A stretch of DNA of 64,000 nucleotides from contig NZ_BCTW01000009.1 in assembly GCF_001590965.1 (NCBI RefSeq), forward strand, positions 62,001 to 126,000, read 5' to 3'. This document shows positions 26,688-36,802 of the stretch, one piece after another. The notes under the pieces are model-generated. The model saw nothing but the letters and a program-made list of their open reading frames with translations. It did not search any database and was not told where the DNA came from. Position 1 is the first letter of the stretch. Each line of letters starts with the position of its first letter. The DNA is from Novosphingobium lentum NBRC 107847 (GTDB lineage Bacteria; Pseudomonadota; Alphaproteobacteria; Sphingomonadales; Sphingomonadaceae). Both the position numbers and the translations under genes were made by a program.

Positions 26688-28766
26688 TCAGGCGGCCGCC
26701 ATCGCCCGCGACTTCACCACCTCGTCGGCCTGCTTGCCCGCCAGCTCCGCCAGATGATCGAACGCGGCGGTAAAGCTTGCCAGCCCCTGGCTCAGCGAGC
26801 GCAGTTCGGCATCGAGCCCATGCAGCCCCGCCTCGGGCAGCGTCGCCTCGATCCGTTCCCAACGGTCCCATTCGGGGTGCGGACCCAGCCCCAGGATCTG
26901 GCCCCGGCGCGCAGACAGCACCGATCCCGCCTTCGATCCGGTTCCGGCGGGGGTATCGATGGCGATCCGGCAGACCGGCTCGAGCAGGTACGCCGCCGCC
27001 TTGTCGAGCGCTTCGGCCATCGCCAGCCGCCCCGCGACACGAAACGCCAGCTCCGAACTGTCGACCGAATGGTACGAACCGTCGATCAGGCTGACCGCGA
27101 CGTCGACCACGGGAAAACCCAGCGGGCCTTTCTCCATCGCATCGCGCAGACCTGCCTCCACCGCCGGAATCCATTGGCGGGGAATGACGCCGCCGGTGAT
27201 GCGATCCTCGAACGCGAAGCCTTCGCCGCGCGCCAGCGGGCGGATCTCGATCACCGCATCGCCGTACTGGCCATGGCCGCCCGACTGCTTCTTGTGCCGC
27301 CCGCGCGCCGATGCCGGCCGACCGATTGATTCGCGATAGGCAATGCGCGGCGCGCGTGCTTCCACGGCCACGCCATAGCGCCGCTGCAACCGCGCGATCA
27401 CCACCGAAAGGTGCTCGTCGTTGACCCCGCGCAGCAGCGTTTCGTGCGTCGCATCGTCCTGCGTCCATGCGAGCGCCGGGTCCTCCTCGCACAGGCGGTG
27501 CAGCGCGGTGGACAGCTTGACGTCGTCCTTGCGGTCGCGCGTGGTGATCGCCAGCGTCGCATTGCGCGCCGGATAGACCGCCGGCGACGGCTGACCTGCC
27601 GATGCGCCGCGCATCGTCAGCATCATGCCGCTGCGTGCCGCGTCGATCTTGGCGACCGCCACCACATCGCCGGGCTGCGCAACAGACTGCTTCACGGTCT
27701 TGTCCCCCTGGAGAAAAAACAGCGATCCGGTCCGCGCCGGCTCGCCGCCGATGACCAGTTCATCGCCTTCGCTGATCGGCGAGCCGAGCACGCGGCCCAG
27801 CGCCAGCCGCCCCATCGCGCCGCCATGCACCACCTTGAACACGTGCAGCGCGCGGCTGTCCGCAACGCCCAGTCGCTCCTGCGCGGCATCGGCGGCGGGC
27901 GCTTCATGGCGCAACAGCTTGAGCAGCCGCCGGATCCCGCCATCGTGGAGCGCCGACCCGAACAGCACCGGCACGACCTTGTTGCCGGCCGTATCGGCGG
28001 CAAGGTCGGCCAACACCACGTCCTGCCCCGGCTCCTCGTCCATCAGCAGCGCTTCCATCAGCGCGTCGTCGAAATCGGCGAGTGTTTCCAGCAGGTGCCG
28101 GCGTTCATCCTGCTCGCGCGCCGCCAGCTCGGGCGGAATGGCGATCAGTTCGGACGGTCGCCCGGGCTTGTAGCGAAACGCGCGTTCCAGGGCGACGTCG
28201 ACATAGCCGATCACCGCATCGCCCTGGCGGATGGGGAATTGCCGCAGCGCCAGCGGTTCGCGGCTCAGCGGCTGCAGCGCGGCAAGCAGGTCGCGCATCG
28301 AACCGGCACGCGCGCCGTCCATCTTGTTGACGAAAATCGCGTGCGGCAGCCCCAGTTCATCGAGCCGCCGCAGGATCGGCCCGGCCAGCGCGGCGCGGTC
28401 GGGGCCGGGATCGACCACCACCACCGCCATGTCGCAGCTGGCCAGCGCGACGAACCCGTCGGCGGAAAATCCGACGCCGCCGGGGGTGTCGATCAGAGCG
28501 AAGCGATCGCCCAGGTAACTGAAGTGGCTGAGGTTGATCTCGGTCGATCCGCGCCGGTGGCGCGCTTCGGGACTGGCGTCGCCCACGGTCGTGCCCGCTT
28601 CGACGCTGCCTTGTCGGGGGATGGTGCCGCTGGCGAACAGCAGCGCTTCGGCCAAGCTGGTCTTGCCCGTGCCCGCCGGCCCGACCAGCGCAATCGCGCG
28701 AGTGTGCGGGGCACGGGACGCCTCATTGCCGGCGGGATTGTTGCCCTTGTTGCTTGCGTTGCCCAT
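26688..28766 (-). CDS. EF-G-like translational GTPase (FusA2 type)
   Basis: A 692-residue protein with EF-G domain order. The P-loop is GPAGTGKTSL, G3 is DTPGGVGF (DTPGHVDF in canonical EF-G) and G4 is NKMD; EF-G domains II-V follow (for example the SGGHGQYGDAVIEI and LDGSYHSVDSSELAF-like stretches). The altered G3, including loss of the EF-G His, marks this as the accessory EF-G-like branch rather than the main translocase. Its function is unsettled. The start is the second of two adjacent ATGs (28766), 6 bp after GGAAGG. Confidence 0.85.
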   Translation of the reverse strand: MGNASNKGNNPAGNEASRAPHTRAIALVGPAGTGKTSLAEALLFASGTIPRQGSVEAGTTVGDASPEARHRRGSTEINLSHFSYLGDRFALIDTPGGVGFSADGFVALASCDMAVVVVDPGPDRAALAGPILRRLDELGLPHAIFVNKMDGARAGSMRDLLAALQPLSREPLALRQFPIRQGDAVIGYVDVALERAFRYKPGRPSELIAIPPELAAREQDERRHLLETLADFDDALMEALLMDEEPGQDVVLADLAADTAGNKVVPVLFGSALHDGGIRRLLKLLRHEAPAADAAQERLGVADSRALHVFKVVHGGAMGRLALGRVLGSPISEGDELVIGGEPARTGSLFFLQGDKTVKQSVAQPGDVVAVAKIDAARSGMMLTMRGASAGQPSPAVYPARNATLAITTRDRKDDVKLSTALHRLCEEDPALAWTQDDATHETLLRGVNDEHLSVVIARLQRRYGVAVEARAPRIAYRESIGRPASARGRHKKQSGGHGQYGDAVIEIRPLARGEGFAFEDRITGGVIPRQWIPAVEAGLRDAMEKGPLGFPVVDVAVSLIDGSYHSVDSSELAFRVAGRLAMAEALDKAAAYLLEPVCRIAIDTPAGTGSKAGSVLSARRGQILGLGPHPEWDRWERIEATLPEAGLHGLDAELRSLSQGLASFTAAFDHLAELAGKQADEVVKSRAMAAA

Positions 28767-28923
28767 CATCCACCTTCCCAAGTCCTGTTGGAAAGCGCGC
28801 CGGGCGGCCATGCGCCTGACGCGCAAGATGTTGGCGATGGTCTGCCTCACCCGACCGAGTCGCAAGGACAATCTGAACCATCCGTAACTTGCCGGGAACG
28901 CCCCGCCGCCCTAGCGAGGGGGC

Positions 28924-29781
28924 GTGACGGGTCTCGATGAATGGCAGGGTGGGGTCGGCCGCAACTGGGCGACCCAATGGCGACGCACCGATCGCAGCTT
29001 TGCCGCGCTCACCAAACGGCTGATCGCGCGCATCGCCGAACTGCCGGGCAACCGTGTGCTCGACATCGGTTGCGGCGCGGGCGAGCTATCGCTGGCGATT
29101 GCGGGGGCCCGGCCGGGCGTGCGGGTCACCGGGGTGGACGTGTCGGATGATCTGGTCGAGGCCGCGCAGGCGCGCGCGCACGCCGGTTCGCTGGCCAACG
29201 TCGAATTTCTGGTCGAGGATGCGGCACGGTGGAGTGACCCGCAATCGCCGCCCAACCTGGTCGTATCGCGCCACGGGGTGATGTTCTTCGACGATCCGCC
29301 GGCCGCCTTTGCCCACCTCGCCACGACGGTGCGCCCCGGTGCGCAGCTGGTGTTTTCGTGCTTTCGCGCGGCGAGCGAAAATCCTTGGGCGAGCGAGATC
29401 GCCGGGCTGATTCCGCAGGCATCGGTGACGACCCCTCCCGATCGCTTTGCGCCGGGCCCGTTCGCGTTCGCCGATCCGGCGCATGTCGAGGCGGTGCTGG
29501 CGGCGGGCGGGTGGCAGGGCATCGCGTTCGAGCCGGTCGATTTCACTTACGTTGCGGGCGAGGGCGCCGATCCTGTGGCCGACGCACTTGCGTTTTTCTG
29601 CCATATCGGCCCCGCCGCCGCAGCCCTGCGCGCGCTGGCGACCGGCGATCGACCGGGGATCGATGGGCGCCGGGAGATCGAGGAACGCCTGGTCGAACTG
29701 CTCGAACGCCGTCGCGAAGGGTCGCGCGTGAGCTTTCCGGCGGCGGCGTGGATCGTGACGGCGCGGCGCGGCGCCGATTGA
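28924..29781 (+). CDS. Class I SAM-dependent methyltransferase
   Basis: A 285-residue enzyme starting at GTG after GCGAGGGGGC. Motif I is VLDIGCGAGELSLA, followed by VTGVDVSDDLVEAA. Later VSRHGVMFFDDPPAAFAHLA resembles the ubiquinone/sterol-type methyltransferase superfamily. The substrate is not evident. The stop overlaps the lipid-kinase start (TGATG), so the two are co-translated. Confidence 0.85.
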   Translation: MTGLDEWQGGVGRNWATQWRRTDRSFAALTKRLIARIAELPGNRVLDIGCGAGELSLAIAGARPGVRVTGVDVSDDLVEAAQARAHAGSLANVEFLVEDAARWSDPQSPPNLVVSRHGVMFFDDPPAAFAHLATTVRPGAQLVFSCFRAASENPWASEIAGLIPQASVTTPPDRFAPGPFAFADPAHVEAVLAAGGWQGIAFEPVDFTYVAGEGADPVADALAFFCHIGPAAAALRALATGDRPGIDGRREIEERLVELLERRREGSRVSFPAAAWIVTARRGAD

Positions 29782-30713
29782 TGGCGCACAAGATCCCGGT
29801 CATCGTCAATTCCAGCGGCGGCACCGCGCGCAAACTGGGGGACAAGCTGGAACCGCAACTGCGGGCGGCGTTCCAGGCCGCCGGCGGTGAACCCGATCTC
29901 GCGCTGGTCGAAGGCGGCGACATCGCCAAGGCGATCGAGCGCGCACGCGGCGCAGCAGTGGTGGCGGTGGGCGGCGGCGACGGTACGCAAAGCGGCGCGG
30001 CGCAAGTGCTGGCCGGCAGCGATACCGCGCTGGCCGTGCTGCCGCTGGGCACATTGAACCACCTGGCCAAGCAGATCGGCGTTCCCGCAGACCTTGAAGG
30101 CGCCGTGAAAGTCGCGGTGTCGGGCCGGGTCGAGCGGATCGACGTGGCGCGCGTGGGCGACATCGTGTTCGTCAACAATGCGTCGATCGGGCTCTACACG
30201 CGCATGGTGCGGCACCGCGACGCAAGCCGGCTGCCCAAGTGGCTGGCCACGCTGCCGGCGGCGTGGACCGTGCTCGCCCAGATGAAGCTGAAGCCGATCT
30301 GCATCGACATCGGCGATGGCCCGCAAGAGATCGTCAGCCCGCTGCTGTTCGTGGGCAACAACCGCTATTCGTATGAGGGCCGCACGCTGGGCCAGCGTGA
30401 ATCGATGACCGACGGGGTGCTCTCGGTGTACGCCGTCGCGCCCAAGACGCGAGCGCAGCTGTTCGGCTTTGCCATGCGCGCGCTGGTCGGCCGCGCCGAT
30501 CCGGAACATGATTTCGAAGCGCTGGCCGAAGTCGAGCATTTCACCGTGAGCGGCGAGGGCTCGATCTGGGTGGCGCACGATGGCGAGGTGGAGCGCATGG
30601 CGCTGCCGCTCGAATTCCGGATCATGCCGCGCGCGCTGGCGGTGATGGTGCCGGCCGATGCGCCTGCAACGTCGGGAGCGGCAATCGAGCAGCCCGATCA
30701 GGCGAATCGCTGA
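29781..30713 (+). CDS. Diacylglycerol-kinase-family lipid kinase
   Basis: A 310-residue cytosolic kinase of the DagK/YegS/LCB5 superfamily. The nucleotide-binding GGGDGT motif is in [18 protein letters not shown], with [12 protein letters not shown] following. It phosphorylates a lipid such as diacylglycerol or a sphingoid base; the latter is worth considering in a sphingomonad, but nothing here decides. It overlaps the preceding methyltransferase gene by one base. Confidence 0.88.
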   Translation: MAHKIPVIVNSSGGTARKLGDKLEPQLRAAFQAAGGEPDLALVEGGDIAKAIERARGAAVVAVGGGDGTQSGAAQVLAGSDTALAVLPLGTLNHLAKQIGVPADLEGAVKVAVSGRVERIDVARVGDIVFVNNASIGLYTRMVRHRDASRLPKWLATLPAAWTVLAQMKLKPICIDIGDGPQEIVSPLLFVGNNRYSYEGRTLGQRESMTDGVLSVYAVAPKTRAQLFGFAMRALVGRADPEHDFEALAEVEHFTVSGEGSIWVAHDGEVERMALPLEFRIMPRALAVMVPADAPATSGAAIEQPDQANR

Positions 30714-30756
30714 AACGTGCTTGTTCCGCGCCGAACGCTCGCCTAATTCGCCCAAT

Positions 30757-33438
30757 ATGATATCGAACGCCCTGACATCGACCAACGACATCCGCCGGTC
30801 CTTCCTCGATTATTTCGCGGGCCACGGCCACGAAGCTGTGCCCTCGGCACCGCTGGTGCCGTACAACGATCCCACGCTGATGTTCGTCAACGCCGGGATG
30901 GTGCCGTTCAAGAACGTGTTCACCGGGCTGGAAACGCGCGCCACGCCGCGCGCCGCCTCATCGCAAAAATGCGTACGGGCCGGGGGCAAGCACAACGATC
31001 TCGACAACGTGGGTTATACCGCGCGTCACCATACGTTCTTCGAAATGCTCGGGAATTTCTCGTTCGGCGACTATTTCAAGGAACAGGCGATCACCCACGC
31101 CTGGACCCTGCTGACCAGGGAATGGGGCCTGTCGCCCGACAAGCTGACCGCCACCGTCTATCACACCGATGACGAAGCGTTCGAACTGTGGCGCAAGATC
31201 GCCGGGCTGCCGGAAGAGCGGATCATCCGCATCCCCACCTCGGACAACTTCTGGTCGATGGGCGATACCGGGCCGTGCGGGCCATGCTCGGAAATCTTCT
31301 ACGATCACGGCCCGAACATCCCCGGCGGGCCCCCGGGCAGCCCGGACGAGGACGGTGATCGCTTCATCGAGATCTGGAATCTCGTGTTCATGCAGTTCGA
31401 ACAGGCCGTCGATGGCAGCCGCACGAACCTGCCCAAGCCGTCGATCGACACCGGCATGGGGCTGGAACGCATCGCGGCGGTGATGCAGGGGGTGCACGAC
31501 AACTACGACATCGACACCTTCCGCGCGCTGATCGCGGCGTCGGAAAGCCTCATCGGGGTAAAAGCCGCAGGCGCCACGCAGGCCAGCCACCGCGTCATCG
31601 CCGATCACTTGCGTTCGACCAGCTTCCTGCTCGCCGATGGCGTGCTGCCGTCGAATGAAGGGCGCGGCTATGTGCTGCGCCGGATCATGCGCCGCGCGAT
31701 GCGCCACGCGCATCTGCTGGGCGCGAAAGACCCGTTGATGCACCGGCTGGTGCCCGCGCTGGTGACCGAGATGGGCCAGGCCTATCCCGAGCTTGGCCGC
31801 GCGCAGCCGCTGATCGAGGAAACCTTGCTGCGCGAGGAAGTGCAGTTCCGGCGGACGCTGCAGAATGGCCTCAAATTGCTGGATGAAGCCGTCAGTTCAA
31901 TTGAAGAGCATAACAGCCCTGGCGAACTCATGACTCTCAGCGGCAATGTCGCGTTCAAGCTCTACGACACGTTCGGCTTTCCCTACGATCTGACCGAAGA
32001 CGCCTTGCGCGCGCGGGGCATTGGCGTCGATCGCGCCGGGTTCGATGCGGCGATGGCGCAGCAGAAGGCCGCTGCGCGCGCCGCGTGGAAGGGTTCGGGC
32101 CAGGCCGCCGACGGCGAAGTGTGGTTCGACATCGCCGAACGCGAGGGCGCCAGCGAATTCACCGGTTACAACGCCACCAGCGGCGAGGGCCGCGTCGTGG
32201 CGCTGGTCATGGGCGGCAAGGAAGTCGCCTCGGCCTCGGCAGGCGACGAGGTGGTCGTGCTGACCAACCAGACGCCGTTCTACGGCGAAAGCGGCGGGCA
32301 GGCGGGCGACGCCGGCACGATCACCGGCACCGACGGACTGGTGCTGACGGTGACCGACACCGCCAAGCCGCTGGGCCGGCTCCACGCGATGCACGCCACA
32401 GTATCGGCCGGGCAGATCGCGACGGGCGATGTGGTGCATCTGGCGGTGGACGTGGCGCGCCGCGATGCGATCCGCGCCAACCATTCGGCCACGCATTTGT
32501 TGCACGCCGCGCTGCGCCACCGGCTGGGCGGGCATGTGACGCAGAAGGGTTCGCTGGTTGCGCCCGACCGCCTGCGCTTCGACTTCTCGCAGCCGGTCGC
32601 ACTCACCGCCGAGGACATCGCGGCGGTCGAGGCCGAAGTGAACGCCGAAATCCGCGCCAACGAGCCGGTCACCACGCGGCTGATGAGCCCCGACGATGCG
32701 ATCGAGGCGGGCGCGATGGCGCTGTTCGGCGAAAAGTACGGCGACGAAGTGCGGGTGCTCAGCATGGGCCGGCTGACCGACGGCTACTACTCTGTCGAAC
32801 TGTGCGGCGGCACCCACGTGCGCGCGCTGGGCGACATCGGCGTGTTCCGCATCGTGTCCGAAAGTGCGGTGTCCTCGGGCGTGCGCCGGATCGAGGCGCT
32901 GACCGGCGAAGCCGCGCGGCGCTGGCTGGTGAACCGCGAGGATGCGCTGAAGGGCGCTGCCGGGCTGCTGCGCACCACGCCCGACGACGTCGAGGCGCGC
33001 GTCGCCGCGCTGCTCGACGAACGCCGCAAGCTGGAACGCGAACTAGCCGAGGCGAAGAAAGCGCTGGCACTCGGTGGCGGCGGCGGAGCGAAAGCCGAAG
33101 CCGCCGACGAGGACATCGGCGGGGTCACGTTCTCAGGCCAGGTGATCGAGGGGCTCGATGCCAAGGAACTGCGCGGGTTGCTCGACCAGGCCAAGCAGCG
33201 CATGGGTTCGGGCGTGGCGGCGATCTGCGCAGTCAACGACGGGCGCGGCGCGTTCGCGGTGGCAGTGACCGACGATCTGACATCGCGGTTCAGCGCGGTC
33301 GATCTGGTCAAGCTTGGCGTCGAAACGCTGGGCGGCAAGGGTGGCGGCGGGCGCCCCGACATGGCGCAAGGCGGCGGGCCCGATGGCACGAAGGCGGCAG
33401 ACGCGATCGCGGCGGTAAGGGCCGCGCTGGCTGGGTAG
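30757..33438 (+). CDS. alaS: Alanyl-tRNA synthetase
   Basis: An 893-residue class II synthetase. The catalytic core opens with [20 protein letters not shown]; motif 2 includes [20 protein letters not shown]. The editing domain has the zinc site NHSATHLLH with the later [13 protein letters not shown], and the C-Ala domain closes the protein. The ATG at 30757 adds a few residues before the common [10 protein letters not shown] start. The recA-alaS-icd neighbourhood is typical of alphaproteobacteria. Confidence 0.97.
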   Translation: MISNALTSTNDIRRSFLDYFAGHGHEAVPSAPLVPYNDPTLMFVNAGMVPFKNVFTGLETRATPRAASSQKCVRAGGKHNDLDNVGYTARHHTFFEMLGNFSFGDYFKEQAITHAWTLLTREWGLSPDKLTATVYHTDDEAFELWRKIAGLPEERIIRIPTSDNFWSMGDTGPCGPCSEIFYDHGPNIPGGPPGSPDEDGDRFIEIWNLVFMQFEQAVDGSRTNLPKPSIDTGMGLERIAAVMQGVHDNYDIDTFRALIAASESLIGVKAAGATQASHRVIADHLRSTSFLLADGVLPSNEGRGYVLRRIMRRAMRHAHLLGAKDPLMHRLVPALVTEMGQAYPELGRAQPLIEETLLREEVQFRRTLQNGLKLLDEAVSSIEEHNSPGELMTLSGNVAFKLYDTFGFPYDLTEDALRARGIGVDRAGFDAAMAQQKAAARAAWKGSGQAADGEVWFDIAEREGASEFTGYNATSGEGRVVALVMGGKEVASASAGDEVVVLTNQTPFYGESGGQAGDAGTITGTDGLVLTVTDTAKPLGRLHAMHATVSAGQIATGDVVHLAVDVARRDAIRANHSATHLLHAALRHRLGGHVTQKGSLVAPDRLRFDFSQPVALTAEDIAAVEAEVNAEIRANEPVTTRLMSPDDAIEAGAMALFGEKYGDEVRVLSMGRLTDGYYSVELCGGTHVRALGDIGVFRIVSESAVSSGVRRIEALTGEAARRWLVNREDALKGAAGLLRTTPDDVEARVAALLDERRKLERELAEAKKALALGGGGGAKAEAADEDIGGVTFSGQVIEGLDAKELRGLLDQAKQRMGSGVAAICAVNDGRGAFAVAVTDDLTSRFSAVDLVKLGVETLGGKGGGGRPDMAQGGGPDGTKAADAIAAVRAALAG

Positions 33439-33450
33439 ATCCAACGCTGA

Positions 33451-33535
33451 TCCCCCGCGAAGGCGGGGGTCTCGGAATGATGCGCTGGACGCTTGTGCTT
33501 GACCGCCCGAGGTCCCCGCCTGCGCGGGGACGCAA
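33451..33535. repeat. R3 palindromic repeat, copy 1
   Basis: CCCCCGCGAAGGCGGGGG and GGTCCCCGCCTGCGCGGGGA bracket about 40 bp. It recurs at 46021-46098 with a different interior. It lies between two convergent genes, where such extragenic palindromes often sit and may stop transcription. Confidence 0.75.
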
Positions 33536-33542
33536 GTACCTG

Positions 33543-35330
33543 CTAAACCGTCTTCTCGCGCAGTTTGCTCGTCTTCAGCTTGGGCATTTCGGTCAGCTGG
33601 CCTTCCTCCATGATCTGCGCGCGGAATTCGTCGCGCTTTTCGTGGATCGAGGCGATCACCGGGCCCATCGCAAAGCCGAGATCGACCAGCACCGCTTCGG
33701 ACAGCTGGAGCGAGCTTTCCAGCGTTTCGGGCACGGCATGGCTCGCGCCGATGCGATAGAGTTCGGCGGCGTGGCGGGTGTCGCGCGCGCGCACGATGAT
33801 CGGCAGGTTGGGCAGTTCCGCGCGCAGCTTCTTGACCACGCGGCTGACCAGCACCGGCTCGTCCATCGTCACGATCAGCGCGCGCGCCTTGGGTAGCTCC
33901 AGCTTGTCGATCATCGCTTCGTTGGCGACATTGCCGAACATCACCGGGAACCCTTCGGCGCGGCCTTCCCCGACCAGCGTCGGGTCCGAATCGATCGCCA
34001 CGAACGGGGCGCCGTGGACGTTGAGCATTTCCCCGATCAGCCGGCCGACGCGGCCGAAGCCGAAGATCACCGCGCGGTCGGCATCGTCGGCAGCGTCGGG
34101 CGCATCGGCACGCGCCGATTCCACGCCTTCGATCCGCCGCGCCACATTGTGCCCCAGCTTGGCCAGCATCGGCGTGATCGTCAGGCCGATGGCGGTCACG
34201 ATCTGCCAGAACTGCGCGGTGGCGGGCTGGATCAGCTGCGCCTCGGTCGCCGCCGCCAGCACGATCAGCGTGGTTTCGGACGGGCTGGACATCAGGATGC
34301 CGGTTTCGGTCGCGGTGCCCCGGGTTGCTCCGGTCACGCGCAGCAGGAAGCCGGTGACCAGCGCCTTGATCACGACCACGCCGATCACGCCTGCCGCCAG
34401 CGGCCCGGCGTTCTGCCACACCACGCGCAAGTCGATGCCCATGCCGATGGTGATGAGGAACACGCCCAGCGCCAGGCCCTTGAACGGCGCGGTGATGACC
34501 TCGACCTCGCCATGGTATTCGGTCTCGGCGATCAGCAGCCCGGCGAGCAGAGCTCCCATGATCGGTGAGAGGCCGACGGCCGAGGTCGCCAGCGCGGCGG
34601 CGATCACCACCAGCAGCGTCGCGGCGAGGAACAGTTCTGGGCTTTTGGTCCGCGCCGCCTGGCTGAACAACCGGGGCAGGGCAAAGCGCCCGAACACCAG
34701 CATCACCAGGATCACCAGAGCGCCGCTCCACAGCGTGTCGAACAAGCTCGGCGTGCCTTCGGCCGCCGCATAAGGCGCCAGTGCGCCCAGCAGGAAGATG
34801 ATCGGCACCAGCGCGATATCCTCGAACAGCAGCATGCCCAGCGCGGCCTTGCCGACCGGCGTGTGCGTGCCCGCGATCGGCAGCACCAGCGCGGTGGACG
34901 ACAGCGCCAGCGCCAGCCCCAGCCCCGCCGCGCCGGCCAGCGGCTGGCCCATCATCATCAGCACCAGCCCGAGCAGCGCGGCGGCGGTGAACAGTTCCAG
35001 CGCACCGATGCCGAACACCAGCCGCCGCATCGCCCACAGCCGGTCGAACGACAGTTCCAGCCCGATCTCGAACAGCAGCAGGATGATGCCGAATTCGGCG
35101 AACGGCGCGATCGCATCGGGGTTGGTGATGGTGACGTAGCCCAGCCACGGGGTGCTCTCCACCATCGCGCCAAGGCCGTACGGGCCGACCAGCAGGCCGA
35201 CCAGGATAAACCCGATCACCGGGGTGATGCGGAACCGCGCGAACGCCGGGATCACGATCCCCGCCGCGCCGAGAATCACCAGCGCATCAGACAGGGCGGA
35301 GGCGGGCGAAAGGGTGCTGGGGCCGGACAT
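33543..35330 (-). CDS. CPA2-family cation:proton antiporter with RCK domain (Kef type)
   Basis: A 595-residue inner-membrane protein. About twelve transmembrane helices (residues 15-400) form the antiporter domain, with motifs such as RFRITPVIGFILVGLLVGPYG and ALALSSTALVLPI. A cytosolic TrkA-N/RCK nucleotide-binding domain follows (AVIFGFGRVGRLIGEML). The architecture fits KefB/KefC potassium efflux systems; without the glutathione-site evidence the exact ion is open. The start at 35330 is close to the divergent monooxygenase start. Confidence 0.9.
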   Translation of the reverse strand: MSGPSTLSPASALSDALVILGAAGIVIPAFARFRITPVIGFILVGLLVGPYGLGAMVESTPWLGYVTITNPDAIAPFAEFGIILLLFEIGLELSFDRLWAMRRLVFGIGALELFTAAALLGLVLMMMGQPLAGAAGLGLALALSSTALVLPIAGTHTPVGKAALGMLLFEDIALVPIIFLLGALAPYAAAEGTPSLFDTLWSGALVILVMLVFGRFALPRLFSQAARTKSPELFLAATLLVVIAAALATSAVGLSPIMGALLAGLLIAETEYHGEVEVITAPFKGLALGVFLITIGMGIDLRVVWQNAGPLAAGVIGVVVIKALVTGFLLRVTGATRGTATETGILMSSPSETTLIVLAAATEAQLIQPATAQFWQIVTAIGLTITPMLAKLGHNVARRIEGVESARADAPDAADDADRAVIFGFGRVGRLIGEMLNVHGAPFVAIDSDPTLVGEGRAEGFPVMFGNVANEAMIDKLELPKARALIVTMDEPVLVSRVVKKLRAELPNLPIIVRARDTRHAAELYRIGASHAVPETLESSLQLSEAVLVDLGFAMGPVIASIHEKRDEFRAQIMEEGQLTEMPKLKTSKLREKTV

Positions 35331-35368
35331 GCGTGCAACTAACCGCAGGTCGCACTATTTGTCACGGC

Positions 35369-36604
35369 ATGGAACACGAACAGGCAGGCAATATGGCCGA
35401 CCATCGGTCTGGCAATGTGGTCATCGTCGGTGGCGGTCCGGCGGGGATGATGGCGGGTTTCCTGCTCGCACGCGCCGGTGTCGCGGTCACGGTGCTGGAA
35501 AAGCACGCCGATTTCTTCCGCGATTTTCGGGGCGATACCGTCCACCCCTCGACCATGCAGGCCTTGAGCGAACTTGGGCTGCTGGAGCGTTTCCTCGCCC
35601 GGCCGCACCACCGTATCGATGGCGCGGAAATATCGTACAACGGCACGCTGTTGCAGATCGGCGATCTGTCGCACCTGAACATGGCGGCGCCGTTCATCGC
35701 GATGATGCCGCAATGGCATTTCCTCGATTTCCTGCGCGACGAGGCCGCCGCATTTCCCGCGTTCGACTTGCGCATGAACGCGCCGGTGGCGGCGTTTGTC
35801 GAGCGCGACGAGCGAATCGCCGGGATTCGACTCGAAGACGGCACCACGCTGGATGCGCGGCTGGTGATCGCAGCGGACGGGCGCGATTCGATCGTGCGAC
35901 GCACCAATGCGCTGCCACTGGAAGACCTTGGCGCGCCGATCGACGTGTTCTGGTTCGCGGTGCCCAAGGCCGAGGTCGGCAACCGCCTGCGTGGCGCCAT
36001 TCGCGGCCACCGCCTGATCGTGCTGATCGACCGGGGCGATTACTGGCAGTGCGCGTTCGTGATTGCCAAGGGCAGCGCGACCACGGTGATCGCGCGCGGG
36101 ATCGCGGCCTTCCGCGATGATGTGCGCGCCGCCGCGCCCGACTTGCCCGATCTTGCGGCCGCGCTGCCCGATTTCGATGCGGTGAAACTGCTGTCGGTGT
36201 CGCTCGACCGGCTGACGTCATGGCACCGTCCGGGCCTGCTGGCGATCGGCGATGCGGCGCACGCGATGAGCCCGGTGGGCGGGATCGGCATCAACCTGGC
36301 GATCCAGGACGCGGTCTGCGCCGCCAACACGCTGGCCGCGCCGCTGGCGGCGGGCGAGGACGTCGATGCACTGCTGCACAAGGTCCAGGACCGGCGGATG
36401 CTGCCCACGCGCCTGATTCAGGGCGCGCAACGCCAGGCGCACGAACGGATACTGCAGCCGTTGATCGCAGGGAACGGCGGGCTTCCGGGTGAACCGCCAG
36501 CACTGCTGCGCCTGCTGAACCGCTTCCCGCTGCTGCGCCAGATTCCGGGCTACCTGATCGGCCACGGCATCCGCATGGAACACGTCCGCTCGCCGATTGG
36601 CTGA
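35369..36604 (+). CDS. FAD-dependent monooxygenase (aromatic hydroxylase family)
   Basis: About 411 residues. The N-terminal Rossmann motif is VVIVGGGPAGMMAGFLLARA. The DG motif is VIAADGRDSIVRR and the GD motif is LLAIGDAAHAMSPVGGIGIN. These define the p-hydroxybenzoate-hydroxylase/UbiH superfamily. The substrate is unknown, with no catabolic genes adjacent. Start codons at 35369 or 35393 are both possible; neither has a strong ribosome-binding site. Confidence 0.88.
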   Translation: MEHEQAGNMADHRSGNVVIVGGGPAGMMAGFLLARAGVAVTVLEKHADFFRDFRGDTVHPSTMQALSELGLLERFLARPHHRIDGAEISYNGTLLQIGDLSHLNMAAPFIAMMPQWHFLDFLRDEAAAFPAFDLRMNAPVAAFVERDERIAGIRLEDGTTLDARLVIAADGRDSIVRRTNALPLEDLGAPIDVFWFAVPKAEVGNRLRGAIRGHRLIVLIDRGDYWQCAFVIAKGSATTVIARGIAAFRDDVRAAAPDLPDLAAALPDFDAVKLLSVSLDRLTSWHRPGLLAIGDAAHAMSPVGGIGINLAIQDAVCAANTLAAPLAAGEDVDALLHKVQDRRMLPTRLIQGAQRQAHERILQPLIAGNGGLPGEPPALLRLLNRFPLLRQIPGYLIGHGIRMEHVRSPIG

Positions 36605-36650
36605 TTGGGGGGAGGCCTGACCGGGCGCTGATTGAACGACACACCAATTG

Positions 36651-36714
36651 CCGTTCGTGTCGAGCGAAGTCGAGACATGTCGCGCGGTGTCTCGACTACG
36701 CTCGACACGAACGG
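36651..36714. repeat. R2 palindromic repeat, hairpin copy
   Basis: A near-perfect inverted repeat: CCGTTCGTGTCGAGCGAAGT on the left and its complement on the right around a short centre. It has the same core as the R2 copy inside the ORF ending at 5890. It lies between two convergent genes. Confidence 0.8.
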
Positions 36715-36770
36715 ACGCAGGGTCTCAGACTCAATCTGAAACAGGAAATCGTGGGTTGAAGCGCAACAGT

Positions 36771-36796
36771 CGGGCTGCCCGGTTAAGGGCAGCCCG
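36771..36796 (-). terminator. Probable terminator of icd
   Basis: A 10 bp perfect stem (CGGGCTGCCC/GGGCAGCCCG) with a 6-base loop, 7 bp past the icd stop. There is no T run on the minus strand, so intrinsic activity is uncertain. Confidence 0.5.
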
Positions 36797-36802
36797 CGTT
36801 TG

